From positions 5,496,501 through 5,560,500 of the forward strand of contig NZ_AP028672.1 in NCBI RefSeq assembly GCF_041154505.1: 64,000 nucleotides of DNA, read 5' to 3'. The position numbers and the translations under genes were made by a program. The notes below the pieces were generated by a model. That model saw nothing but the letters and a program-made list of their open reading frames with translations, was not told where the DNA came from and ran no database searches. The stretch comes from Acidovorax sp. A79. Its GTDB lineage: Bacteria; Pseudomonadota; Gammaproteobacteria; Burkholderiales; Burkholderiaceae_C. Below, piece after piece: positions 20,123 through 28,663 of this stretch (the first letter of the stretch is position 1; each line of letters starts with the position of its first letter).

Positions 20123-20221
20123 TCTCTTGGTCGCGCAGCTGCGTACGGATGGAGGGACAGGCTGCGTGTCGCTCGCCAGCGAGGCTGACATGGAGCGATT
20201 CCTGGGCCGGGTGCCTGGCTA

Positions 20222-21376
20222 CTAGCAGGCGGGGGCCTTGCGCAGCTTCTTGTCCTCGTACATCCTCATGTCGGCATTGCGCAGGATGTCCCTGGAGCTC
20301 TCACCGTCCTGGGGCCAGACGGCGCCTCCGATACTGACCTTGATTTCGATGGGCTGGCTGTGGCCCAGCAGGGCGAAGCCGTTGAGGTGCGGCTTCAGCC
20401 TGTCGACGATGAAATGCAGGTTCTTTGCATTCTCAGCATCGCGAATGATCATCACGAATTCATCGCCTCCAAGCCTGGCCACAAAATCCGTGTTCCTCGC
20501 GTGCTTCTTCAAGCGCTGCGCGAATTCCACCAGCACCTGGTCTCCCACGGAGTGTCCATGGCGATCATTGATCTGCTTGAACTCATCGAGATCAATCAAG
20601 GCCAATGCGAACCTGTGGGTCTCGCGTTTCGCACGCTCGATGGACTCATTCAGGATGACGTCAAAGGACCTGCGATTGGGCAGGCTTGTCAGTGGATCGG
20701 TATTGGCGATGCTGTCCACTTTCTTGTGGGCGCTTTCCTCGCACACGAGAATGATGCAGCAGTTCCAGGCAATCGTGAACGAGATCAGGACCAGGTATAG
20801 ATACGCGTGATACGGACTCTGGATGACCGCCGCGCGGTCTTCCGCGAAGAAAATGAAACTCCAGCGCAAGCAGAATGCGATGGAGAGCGATGTGAGATAC
20901 AGCGCGGAGAGATTCTGTGCGGAGAAGCGCACCGGCCAGTTCCAGTGAGCGATGTGGTAGGCCATGCCCAGGGTAAAGGCCACGACCACAGCGTCAAGAA
21001 TGAGGTACCTGGCGGCATCCTTGCCGTAGACAGCTGCCATGGTGACGATCATCACCACGGCAAACCACGGCATTGCCAGGAAGGTGATCCTGGCCAATTT
21101 CGTTTTGCCGCGAAAATGCAAGGTGCCATGGAGCATGAAGGCCAGCGCCATGATGCCGAAGAAGTCATTGATGAAGCGTGCCGCAGGCGCCTTCAGTTCC
21201 ACGAATATCGGGATCGAGAAGCCGATCATTGTGGATACCGACCCAGCAATCCACCAGTTGACGCCTTTGACGTCCTTGTTGCCTTTCCAGATCAAGGCAA
21301 CAATAGGAGCGAGCGTCAACTCGGCGACTGCCAGGACGACACGCAAGGTGTCTCTGTCCAGCAGGTCAAGATTCAT
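20222..21376 (-). CDS. Membrane diguanylate cyclase (GGDEF)
   Basis: A 384-residue inner-membrane protein. Residues about 1-205 contain six or seven membrane helices without a recognised sensor family; residues about 220-384 form a GGDEF domain. The signature ARLGGDEFVM is intact and an RNTD inhibitory site lies five residues before it, so cyclic di-GMP synthesis with product feedback is expected. The DPLTSLPNRRSF and DLDEFKQINDRHGHSVGD segments are also typical. The ATG at 21376 has GAGGG upstream. No EAL domain. The input signal is unknown. Confidence 0.88.
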   Translation of the reverse strand: MNLDLLDRDTLRVVLAVAELTLAPIVALIWKGNKDVKGVNWWIAGSVSTMIGFSIPIFVELKAPAARFINDFFGIMALAFMLHGTLHFRGKTKLARITFLAMPWFAVVMIVTMAAVYGKDAARYLILDAVVVAFTLGMAYHIAHWNWPVRFSAQNLSALYLTSLSIAFCLRWSFIFFAEDRAAVIQSPYHAYLYLVLISFTIAWNCCIILVCEESAHKKVDSIANTDPLTSLPNRRSFDVILNESIERAKRETHRFALALIDLDEFKQINDRHGHSVGDQVLVEFAQRLKKHARNTDFVARLGGDEFVMIIRDAENAKNLHFIVDRLKPHLNGFALLGHSQPIEIKVSIGGAVWPQDGESSRDILRNADMRMYEDKKLRKAPAC

Positions 21377-21621
21377 GATGCCCTCTAGTGACTTACCGCT
21401 CGTTTGTAACTTTATGTTCCCTGTTATATCCCTTCCCATCCGTGGGCGCCCTAGGGATAGTGCTGGGTAGCGAAGGGGTGCCCGCCGCGTCTCATGCTGG
21501 GTGCATTGAGACAGGGCGAAGGGCCGTTGGCTTGCCGCGTCCTTGCCGCCGCGCTCCTGCCCCGTCCTGACGAAGTCGATGAGCTCTTGGATGCGAAAGA
21601 ACGCGTCTTGCGGGAAGGCCT

Positions 21622-22350
21622 TCAGGCACGGGGTCCATGGGGTCGAAATTCCACCGTGGCTCCCAGCGCCTGCAAGTGGTCTTGGGAGCGGCGCAGGTGC
21701 ACAAGATAGCCCTCCGCAACGGCAATTTCGGGTTGCATCGCCAGGGCCAGCGCTTCTTGTGGCGACAAGCCAAACGTCTGCTTGAGGAATTGCACGACCT
21801 TCATTTTCTGCGGACCGATGCCGCAGATGACCAGGGTGCCGTGCTGCCAGGCCGTGGTATCGGGCGGGGACGCAGGTTCCTTTGCCGTGTCCGCGCGGTT
21901 CTGGCGGTTCTCGAGCACCTCCCGCCAGAGCCGGGTTCCCAGGCTGGCCTCGGCTTCGACCACGTGCTGTGCAGCCGTGGCGTCGTCTTCCAGCCCGCGC
22001 AGCACCGCCAGCATGTCACCCAATTGCTGCAGACTGGGTGCGGCCTGCTCCGCCTCCCACCGCCCCGCTCCATGCGGCGCATAGTAGACGGGAAAGCCTT
22101 TCGCCTCCTGGTTGAGATCGATGAAGAACGGATCGCCGAACCCATTGAGAGCGACCACGTACCAGCCCGGCTGCCATTCGCCCGGTGCGGTGCCGACCAG
22201 GCTTTCGCCGGTGATGCCGTGGTGGCGAAAGCCGCTTTGCCAACCCTCCCATTGCCCGGGCTGGGGGTAGTGGAAAGGCAAGGCCATGTCGCCCGCGACG
22301 ATGGCGGCTTCGATGAACTGGCGTGCCGCGTCCGGCAAGATGGATGTCAT
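21622..22350 (-). CDS. SUKH (SMI1/KNR4)-like protein with L7/L12-like C-terminus
   Basis: A 242-residue cytoplasmic protein. Residues about 1-125 resemble the SUKH/SMI1-KNR4 fold: ALPFHYPQPGQWEGW, PGWYVVALNGFGDPFFIDLN, then a helix ending QQLGDMLAVLRG. Residues about 172-240 (LVICGIGPQKMKVVQFLKQT, FGLSPQEALALA, LQALGATVEFRP) resemble the C-terminal domain of ribosomal protein L7/L12. SUKH proteins often act as immunity proteins against secreted toxins. No toxin gene adjoins it. The L7/L12 resemblance is by eye only. Confidence 0.6.
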   Translation of the reverse strand: MTSILPDAARQFIEAAIVAGDMALPFHYPQPGQWEGWQSGFRHHGITGESLVGTAPGEWQPGWYVVALNGFGDPFFIDLNQEAKGFPVYYAPHGAGRWEAEQAAPSLQQLGDMLAVLRGLEDDATAAQHVVEAEASLGTRLWREVLENRQNRADTAKEPASPPDTTAWQHGTLVICGIGPQKMKVVQFLKQTFGLSPQEALALAMQPEIAVAEGYLVHLRRSQDHLQALGATVEFRPHGPRA

Positions 22351-22541
22351 GGCTGCCTCCTGGACGGCGTGCGGGGCCTTTGTGCTGCCGCCAGCGCGGC
22401 CTGTGTCTGTGACAGCGCGAGCAGACCGGAATGCTCATGCTGCCCTTGCATGGGTCCGGTGATTGCGGGTGCCGGACTCCTGGCGATGGACTTGAGGTGG
22501 TAGCAGGTCATGGTCAGCGTGCAGCCAGGCTGCATGTCGTC

Positions 22542-23042
22542 ATGCAGAATAATGTACCGATCTACTTCTTGCGCTCTGCGAACGCCATGACGGTTGCCTT
22601 TGCATTGCATCACCCGGAGGGCCTGCACATCGCGTGCGGGCTGCAAGAGGCAGTCCTGGTGGACCGTCATGCGGCACTGATCGTGGTGCCGCGCGTACCC
22701 CGGGCGGTGCAGGGTTCGGACTGGACCTGGCATCGTCTCAAGGCCTGGAGTGACGGCGGTTTCATGGTGGGCATCGAGCTGGCGTTCTTCCAAGGTTCCT
22801 TGTCCGAATGCTGGCTCTTCCACGATGACGACAGCCGCTATGGCAGGGATTGGAGCGATTGGTCCGAACGCAAGGAGCGTCGGCGCGCCAAGGCTTTGCG
22901 CGACTGGCTGGGCGCGCGGGGCTGGGCTTCTGGGCACCATGCCTGGGGCGAGGTTTGGGTGGGGTACGACCCGCGCACCGGCTTTGGGGGTGGCGGGGTG
23001 CGCTACGGCAGCGCAGATTCGCCCGCGGCCATGCGGGTGTGA
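22542..23042 (+). CDS. Hypothetical protein
   Basis: About 166 residues from the ATG at 22542; an ATG at 22431 would add 37 residues that look non-coding. The ribosome site is weak, so the start is uncertain. The protein has beta-rich segments (MTVAFALHHPEGLHIACGL, AALIVVPRVPRAV), an acidic patch (WLFHDDDSRYGRDWSDW) and a Trp/Gly-rich end (WGEVWVGYDPRTGFGGGGV). No signal peptide. I recognise no family. It is the only plus-strand gene within this accessory block, divergent from the SUKH gene. Confidence 0.5.
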   Translation: MQNNVPIYFLRSANAMTVAFALHHPEGLHIACGLQEAVLVDRHAALIVVPRVPRAVQGSDWTWHRLKAWSDGGFMVGIELAFFQGSLSECWLFHDDDSRYGRDWSDWSERKERRRAKALRDWLGARGWASGHHAWGEVWVGYDPRTGFGGGGVRYGSADSPAAMRV

Positions 23043-23067
23043 AACCCCGATGTCACCGCGCCCGGCC

Positions 23068-23508
23068 TCAACGGCGTTCTGGCGCCCCGTGAAGAGGGCC
23101 CGGCTGGGCTCTGAGTTGCTGCTTGTTGCGGGCACGCGGCCGGTTTTCGCCCATGTCCCATTCCTGTACGTGGCCGCTAGGGCGGTGCAGCCCGAAATAC
23201 CCTATCAGGCTGCTGCCCGTCCAGGTGCCGGCGTACCCCTGCGGTGCGGGTGAGAGGCTGTGCACACCGACCACGGTGTAGTGCGCCGATCGCTCATGGA
23301 GCGTACAGCGCAGTTTGCCGGCCTGGCCAGGGTAGAGGGATGCCGCCACGGCGAGAATGCGGGCGCACTCGCGCTGGGGTACCTCCGGTACCTTGTCCGC
23401 CGCCGCAGCGAGAGCTGATGCAAGCGCGCAAGCCAGCGCCAGCAGGGCGTGAAGGCCCAAATCGATGGCCCGGTCTTGCGCGCCCAACTGGCTGGAATGT
23501 CCGAACAT
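23068..23508 (-). CDS. Hypothetical secreted or membrane-anchored protein
   Basis: A 146-residue protein from the ATG at 23508, which has GGAGAGGG nine bases upstream. A hydrophobic Ala/Leu segment (LHALLALACALASALAAAA, about 19-37) looks like a signal peptide or anchor. The outer part has two Cys (RECARIL, LRCTLHE) and ends in a basic, low-complexity tail. An ATG at 23640 would extend it by 44 residues but lacks a ribosome site. No family recognised. It may be the last gene of the operon running from 26752. Confidence 0.5.
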   Translation of the reverse strand: MFGHSSQLGAQDRAIDLGLHALLALACALASALAAAADKVPEVPQRECARILAVAASLYPGQAGKLRCTLHERSAHYTVVGVHSLSPAPQGYAGTWTGSSLIGYFGLHRPSGHVQEWDMGENRPRARNKQQLRAQPGPLHGAPERR

Positions 23509-23720
23509 GGCGTTTTGCCCTCTCCCATGAGGAGGGGCCAGAGAAGGTTTTTGGAGGCCGCTGAAGGCCGGTGTCATGCACTCCACATGCCCGATGCGCG
23601 AGCCGGGACGGAACAATACGATGGGATTGTCGTTTGCCATGGTGCGTGGGGTGTCGCGGCAGGGCAGTGCGTCTGCATCCGAAGCGCTGGATGCTGGCGA
23701 GGTGGAGCAGAAAGAAGAGG

Positions 23721-24398
23721 CTACGGAAGGTCCTGTGCGCGGGTGCCCAACTTGAGGCTGGCGCAGAACACCGAGAACTCGCCTTTCTCATCAATGGGTG
23801 GGTTTTGCAATTGGACGAAGAGGTCGGGTGCGAACTGCACCAGCGTGACATCGGCGCCGCCCGAGCCCGCATAGATGCCCGTGTAATTTTTGACCCGCTG
23901 ACGCGACCAGCCCATGCGCACGGTGGTTTCGCCCTTCCATGCGGGTTTGCCGCAGAAGGTGGTGGCTTCAGCAGGCTGTGCGCCGGCCTGGGCATTCGAC
24001 ACCATCCATCGGCCGTCTTCCTCGCGCATGAATGTATCCAGGAGCGGACTGCCACCAGGCCATATGCGCACCACCTGCACACTCGGTCCCGGGGTACCGA
24101 TGTTGATCACCCAATCGCACACGTTGTAGGGCGGCTGGCCGCCGTCTTCCTTGTCCTTGCATTCGCCCTTCTGCACAGGATCGGGCCGGGCCTTGACGAT
24201 ATTGATTGCGCACAAGCGCCCGTGGGGAGCGAGTTCCATCCGCTTGGGGCGGGTAGTCTTGTAGCCCACGGGTAGATCAAACTCGAGACCACAGGCGGCG
24301 ACGGGGATCGTGGTGGGTTGGCCGGCTTGAGCGCAAGGGAGCATGCCCAGGGTGGCAAGCAACGCAAAGGCAGGTACTGTTCGCAAGGAAGGCTTCAT
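23721..24398 (-). CDS. Hypothetical periplasmic protein
   Basis: A 225-residue protein with a clear signal peptide (MKPSLRTVPAFALLATLGML, cleavage near AQAGQ). The mature part contains six Cys, which could form disulfides (AACGLEF, RLCAINI, GECKDKE, NVCDWVI, TFCGKPA, VFCASLK). Segments LEFDLPVGYKTTRPKRM and WMVSNAQAG suggest a beta-rich fold. Its start overlaps the DUF4274 gene stop (ATGA). No family recognised; exported and possibly binding a secreted partner. Confidence 0.65.
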   Translation of the reverse strand: MKPSLRTVPAFALLATLGMLPCAQAGQPTTIPVAACGLEFDLPVGYKTTRPKRMELAPHGRLCAINIVKARPDPVQKGECKDKEDGGQPPYNVCDWVINIGTPGPSVQVVRIWPGGSPLLDTFMREEDGRWMVSNAQAGAQPAEATTFCGKPAWKGETTVRMGWSRQRVKNYTGIYAGSGGADVTLVQFAPDLFVQLQNPPIDEKGEFSVFCASLKLGTRAQDLP

Positions 24399-24868
24399 CG
24401 GGGACTCTCTTTTGCATCGGAGGGCGCTGGCGGCGGCTGCATGAGCGGCGACCCCTTATGCTGTGCGCGGATGCTTTCCACGTAGGCCGGGCCAAACGCC
24501 CGGGCGCAGTCTGCTATTGGGTCGCATGCGATGCCTTGCAGTCGAAAGCCGTCGGGATAGCGTTGTTCAATAGCACAGAGCAGTGCATTCGCGTTCCAGC
24601 GCGCGGGCTCACCGTCCAGGGTGGCGCGGGCCTGCGGGTCGCCCAGCAATTCATGGAACTGCCAGTAGATGAAGAGGGCCGTGCCTGCGCCGCATTCAGG
24701 ATGACCCACCACGCAACACAGAGGCTCGAAACCGTCGTTCGCGTTGTAGCTGCGACTGAAGCGGTCGAGTTGGTCGCTGGTGGTGAAGTGGGTGACGAGG
24801 GTGCACATCTCGTCATACCCGCATTCCAGGGCTTGCGCCACGCGATCGACAGTGTGTGTAGGGGTCAT
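24395..24868 (-). CDS. DUF4274-like protein
   Basis: A 157-residue cytoplasmic protein. The pattern SYNANDGFEPLCCVVGHPEC followed by GAGTALFIYWQFHELL resembles DUF4274, a family common among predicted toxin-immunity loci. GGGAGGAG precedes the ATG at 24868. It overlaps both neighbours by four bases (ATGA), so it is tightly coupled with the SUKH-like gene upstream and the periplasmic gene downstream. An earlier ATG at 24937 would lie well inside the upstream gene. An immunity role is inferred from family and context only. Confidence 0.65.
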   Translation of the reverse strand: MTPTHTVDRVAQALECGYDEMCTLVTHFTTSDQLDRFSRSYNANDGFEPLCCVVGHPECGAGTALFIYWQFHELLGDPQARATLDGEPARWNANALLCAIEQRYPDGFRLQGIACDPIADCARAFGPAYVESIRAQHKGSPLMQPPPAPSDAKESPR

Positions 24869-25857
24869 GCTCCTCCCTCGTCCCCGTTGCGCAGGCTCTG
24901 CAGCACCCTGGCGCTGAAATCCGGGCTCAAACGCCATTGGTTGTCGGCTTGCAGCAGATCACCTGCCATGGCGCGCGCCTGGAACCAGTCTTCCACGAAC
25001 CCGGGTGCCCAGGCGCCGGTGCCGAAGTGTGCGCTGCCCACCATCGCGATGACTCCTGGGTAGGACTGCATAAAGCCTTCCTTCGACCGCACCGGCCGGC
25101 TGTGGCTCAGCAGCAGGAACTGGGTGGCGTACATCAGGTGCGAATTCGCGTCCGCATGCAGCGTGAAATAGCCCCTGTCCTCCACGATGGTCTCGGCCAG
25201 GCGGCGAATATTTGCGGGCATCTCCGGATCGGGCCACTGATCGCAGAGTTTCTGCAGCCGCGTGTTGAAAGGCGCGCTGCGCACATGTGCAAGGGCATCG
25301 TGCTTCACGTCCTCAGGATCGTCTTCGTACTCGGATGCATGCACGAGACCCCGCACGAAGGTTTCGAAATCCGCCGCGAGCGGGGTGATGCGGTAGTCCG
25401 CCTCCTGGTTGACGTGCACCACGCAAGGTTCGCCAGAAGGGCCACAGGCGCGATAGTCCAGCGCGATCATGTCGTGGCCGGCCGAGGGGCAGTCGCCGAA
25501 GTACACGCCGATGTCCGGGTAGTCCCATTCCTCGATCTTGAAACGGCTGCCGAGGCTGCCGCACAGGCTCCACTGCTTGCCGAATCCGATGCCCTTGAAG
25601 GCGCTGATCGCCACATGGTCCTCGGCCCAGGAGGTGGGCTGGTCGGTGGGGAAACGGCCGTGAGCGGGAATGCCGCCGTTCTGCGTCTGCATCAGCGCGA
25701 TGTAGCTGGCCGGGAGTTTGTAGCCCAGTTCAGCCTCGACCGCCACAGTGGTTTCCGGCGAGGGCGCGGGCTCGACGTACTCCCTGCGCGCGTAGTCACT
25801 GTCTACCCAGAACCCGACAAGGTCGAAACCGGCAAAAGGCGGTTTACCTGCGTTCAT
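24865..25857 (-). CDS. SMI1/KNR4 (SUKH) family protein
   Basis: A 330-residue cytoplasmic protein. Residues about 30-175 fit the SUKH domain: VEAELGYKLPASYIALMQTQ, NGGIPAHGRFP, HVAISAFKGIGF, DIGVYFGDCPSAGHDMIALD and CVVHVNQEADYRITPLA. Residues about 180-330 are a helical and mixed region of unknown type (FEDW-like GFVEDWFQARAMAGDLLQ). SUKH proteins serve as immunity factors in bacterial contact-dependent toxin systems and in other regulatory roles. It is followed without gap by the DUF4274-like gene and preceded by a secreted unknown. No toxin is nearby. Confidence 0.78.
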   Translation of the reverse strand: MNAGKPPFAGFDLVGFWVDSDYARREYVEPAPSPETTVAVEAELGYKLPASYIALMQTQNGGIPAHGRFPTDQPTSWAEDHVAISAFKGIGFGKQWSLCGSLGSRFKIEEWDYPDIGVYFGDCPSAGHDMIALDYRACGPSGEPCVVHVNQEADYRITPLAADFETFVRGLVHASEYEDDPEDVKHDALAHVRSAPFNTRLQKLCDQWPDPEMPANIRRLAETIVEDRGYFTLHADANSHLMYATQFLLLSHSRPVRSKEGFMQSYPGVIAMVGSAHFGTGAWAPGFVEDWFQARAMAGDLLQADNQWRLSPDFSARVLQSLRNGDEGGA

Positions 25858-25942
25858 GCGTCCGTTCTCCCCTCGCTGGCTCGTTCATGGATTTGCACGT
25901 GGAATTTTCCTCGCTGGCAATCAGGATCCGCCAGACCCGGCC

Positions 25943-26752
25943 TTACTGCCACTCCACCACATAGTCGTCTTTCAGCCGCCGCCCGGTGTTCATTTCGGGT
26001 TCGGGCAGATAGCTGCCAGCATCTCGCTCCTGGCCCTGGAAGCGCACCTGGCGCTGCGCGCGCAGCACCTGCCGGCCGTCCGCGCCAGAGGCGGCCTGGC
26101 CCCACACCGCCGATTCGGCCGCGTTGTTGGCCGTCATGTTGGTGTGCAGCAGCACCCGGCCGTCGCGCTCCACCAGGATCAGCAGCCAGCCGCTGCCGTA
26201 GATGGCGGTAAGCGGTGCATCGGCATGCACCAGGCGCGCCACGCCGTTGCGGCCGGTGCCGGTGCGCGTCTTCATCAGGTTCAGGAATGCGCTGCTGGTG
26301 ATCTGCGCGCGCTCGAAGTCGCGCCGCAAGGCGGCAACATGGCGCTGGGCTAGGCAATCTGACAGGGACTCCACCTCCTGCTGCGTAAACGCCGAGGGCG
26401 GCAGGTACAGGGTGTCGCCGCGGTCGTGGCCGCTGCGCTTGCTGGCGCCGCTCGTATCCAGGTTCAGGCCCAGGTTGTAGATGCGCGGGCTTGCCTGGCG
26501 CAGCCAGGGATCGAGGTTCTTGTAGTAGGCCTCGTAGTGGATGGCGGCCAGCACGACACCCCGGTAGCGGTAGCGCAGCTCTGCGCGCGAGCCGCCGGCC
26601 TCGTTCTCGCCCCAGGGCCGGGCGTCGACGATGAAATCGCCGCCGGGACAAGCCAGGTGCGTGACGGGCTGGAAGGATTGAGCCATGGCATGCGCTCCCA
26701 TGAGGACGAGGCCGGAAAAGACTGTCATGAGGCGTTTCAATGCCAACACCAT
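25943..26752 (-). CDS. Hypothetical secreted protein
   Basis: A 269-residue protein with signal peptide (MVLALKRLMTVFSGLVLMGA, ending AMAQS). AAGGGG lies six bases before the ATG at 26752. Mature segments include THLACPGGDFIVDARPWGEN, RAELRYRYRGVVLAAIHYEA and SGWLLILVERDGRVLLHTNM, suggesting a beta-rich periplasmic domain; two Cys may pair. First gene of the minus-strand accessory operon, 85 bases before the SUKH-like gene. No family recognised. Confidence 0.65.
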   Translation of the reverse strand: MVLALKRLMTVFSGLVLMGAHAMAQSFQPVTHLACPGGDFIVDARPWGENEAGGSRAELRYRYRGVVLAAIHYEAYYKNLDPWLRQASPRIYNLGLNLDTSGASKRSGHDRGDTLYLPPSAFTQQEVESLSDCLAQRHVAALRRDFERAQITSSAFLNLMKTRTGTGRNGVARLVHADAPLTAIYGSGWLLILVERDGRVLLHTNMTANNAAESAVWGQAASGADGRQVLRAQRQVRFQGQERDAGSYLPEPEMNTGRRLKDDYVVEWQ

Positions 26753-26923
26753 AAACCCCTTGCGCTCTTCTCGCATCTGGCATGCAGGGCCTGCACAATG
26801 GCGCCTCCAACACTGGCGAGATCAGCGTTGATGCAGGGCAACGGACAGCCCCGTGGAGCCTGTTCGGCCTCCAGGAGCGAGGGGCACTATGCCTCAACGG
26901 GGTAGCGTTGAACCCGTCAGGTC

Positions 26924-26956
26924 AAAAAAAAGCCCCATCTGTGAAGAAGGGGCTTT
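26924..26956 (-). terminator. Rho-independent terminator of tRNA-Ser
   Basis: On the minus strand a perfect 8-pair stem AAAGCCCC / GGGGCTTT (26949-26956 and 26929-26936) with a 12-base loop is followed by a T-run (A-run at 26924-26931 on the plus strand). It lies 65 bases downstream of the tRNA-Ser gene. Confidence 0.85.
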
Positions 26957-27020
26957 GGATGTGCGGGACTTCATGGGACGGATTGATCAATCTGTCCAGG
27001 TCCTTGATTTTTTAGCTTAC

Positions 27021-27110
<90 letters not shown>

Positions 27111-27176
27111 GAAGCCCTCTATTGTAGCAGTGATTTTGGGTGTTTTCTGTGGTCGACTTGATTTTACTGGTGGCTC

Positions 27177-28397
27177 TTAGTGGGCTGGCGACGCTGCGAG
27201 TGGTTCTGTTTTCATGGAGGGGCTTGCTTGTACGGCATCATCGTTCCTCTCGATGCGGTTGCGTCCAGCATTCTTGCCACGGTACAGCGCTGCATCGGCT
27301 TGCTGCATGGCGCGGTCAAGTTCCTGTGGGTCGGCGAAACCTGGCGAGATGCCGATGGTCACTGTGCAGCGGATGGGGCCGCCTGGTGCCGCGGCGGTCA
27401 TCACTTCGGTGTTTTCGATGGCGGCGCGCGTGCGTTCCGCCAGGCGCATGGCGACCTCTGCATCGGTGTTCAGGCAGATGACAACGAACTCTTCTCCACC
27501 CAAGCGGCAAGCGAGGTCTCCCTGGCGGGCAGTCTCTCTCAGCACATCGGCCACATGGCACAGAACGGTATCGCCGACCTGATGGCCGTAGCTGTCGTTG
27601 ATGTGTTTGAAATGATCGATGTCCACGATCAGCAGGTGCGCAGGACCTGCAGTGCGTGAGCGGAAATGCGCCTGCAACCCTTCGAGCAGGCCGCGCCGGT
27701 TCAGCAGCCGTGTCAGTGGGTCGTGGGCCGCCATGGCGCGCAGTTCATCGGTGAGCCGGCGCAACACCAGCCAGACAATGGACGGTGCCAGCACGGTCGC
27801 CAGAAAGGACATGTACAGATAGAACACGGTCTGGAAACGGCTGTCCATGTCCAGTGCCTCCAGTCCGTTCTGGAGAACGGTCACGAACTTCACCGCATTC
27901 AGGGCGAATATGCCGCCGATCAGGGCGGCGAACAGCACCATCTCCACGCGCAGATCTCTGGCAAACGTGCGTGCGCCATGGATCACGGTGGCCATCATGG
28001 CCGCAAAGAGCAGGGCAGACGCGCCCGCCAGCATGGCATAACGGGCCGCTGTTCCCAGCGTCCACTGCGCCACCACCTGCGCTGCGGTGTAGGCCAGTGC
28101 CAGTGTGAGGAGAGGGCGCCAGAGCGGAGCCGGGCGGCCAAAGAACCGCATGGCACCGACTCCGTAGACGGCTGGTGCACACAGGGTGAGCGTATGGTTG
28201 ACCACGCTCATCGCGTTCCATCCCGGAGGGCCGCCCGCCAGTTGCAGCACGTAGGCTGAACCCAGCAGGAAGTTTCCGATGGCGAACACTTCCATGCCCA
28301 TCTTCTTGCCGTGCAGGCGCGTGCTGATCAGCAGGAACATGGCGCCAAAGCACAGCAGATGCACGCATAGCATGCCGACGATGAGGGTGGCGCCCAT
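27177..28397 (-). CDS. Membrane diguanylate cyclase (GGEEF)
   Basis: A 406-residue inner-membrane protein with six or seven N-terminal helices (about 1-205) and a C-terminal GGDEF-family domain. The signature CRLGGEEFVV is catalytically competent, and an RQGD inhibitory site lies five residues before it. DPLTRLLNRRGLL and DIDHFKHINDSYGHQVGD are intact. The ATG at 28397 opens directly into the first helix; a start at 28448 would add 17 residues and has a slightly better ribosome site, so the start is uncertain. It differs in its membrane part from the cyclase at 20222. Confidence 0.85.
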   Translation of the reverse strand: MGATLIVGMLCVHLLCFGAMFLLISTRLHGKKMGMEVFAIGNFLLGSAYVLQLAGGPPGWNAMSVVNHTLTLCAPAVYGVGAMRFFGRPAPLWRPLLTLALAYTAAQVVAQWTLGTAARYAMLAGASALLFAAMMATVIHGARTFARDLRVEMVLFAALIGGIFALNAVKFVTVLQNGLEALDMDSRFQTVFYLYMSFLATVLAPSIVWLVLRRLTDELRAMAAHDPLTRLLNRRGLLEGLQAHFRSRTAGPAHLLIVDIDHFKHINDSYGHQVGDTVLCHVADVLRETARQGDLACRLGGEEFVVICLNTDAEVAMRLAERTRAAIENTEVMTAAAPGGPIRCTVTIGISPGFADPQELDRAMQQADAALYRGKNAGRNRIERNDDAVQASPSMKTEPLAASPAH

Positions 28398-28663
28398 GGG
28401 TTCTTGTACGTGAAGGTGTCTCGGTGGGAAGGCGAAATGGCCGCTCATCCTAGCCGACGCCATGTTGGCTGCACCGTGATGCATTCACGACGCTTCCGGC
28501 TCGGTGCAGGGGTCAGGGCAACGGCTGGCGGTCTGGACGAACCTCCATGCACGGAATCGCAAGTAAAGACTGGCGCCGGACGCTGGTGGCCTGTGCCCTG
28601 CAGCGTGTGCCGTTCACCCATTGGATGCGGTCAAGGCCGACGGCATCGGCCTGTCGCGAGGTC

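Noticed and set aside
21400..21620. Possible gene remnant between the diguanylate cyclase and the SUKH-like gene
   Set aside because: A minus-strand reading gives a plausible helix (FFRIQELIDFVRTGQE) but no start and no family, so it cannot be supported.
23509..23640. N-terminal extension of the hypothetical protein ending at 23068
   Set aside because: No ribosome site at 23640, whereas GGAGAGGG precedes the ATG at 23508.
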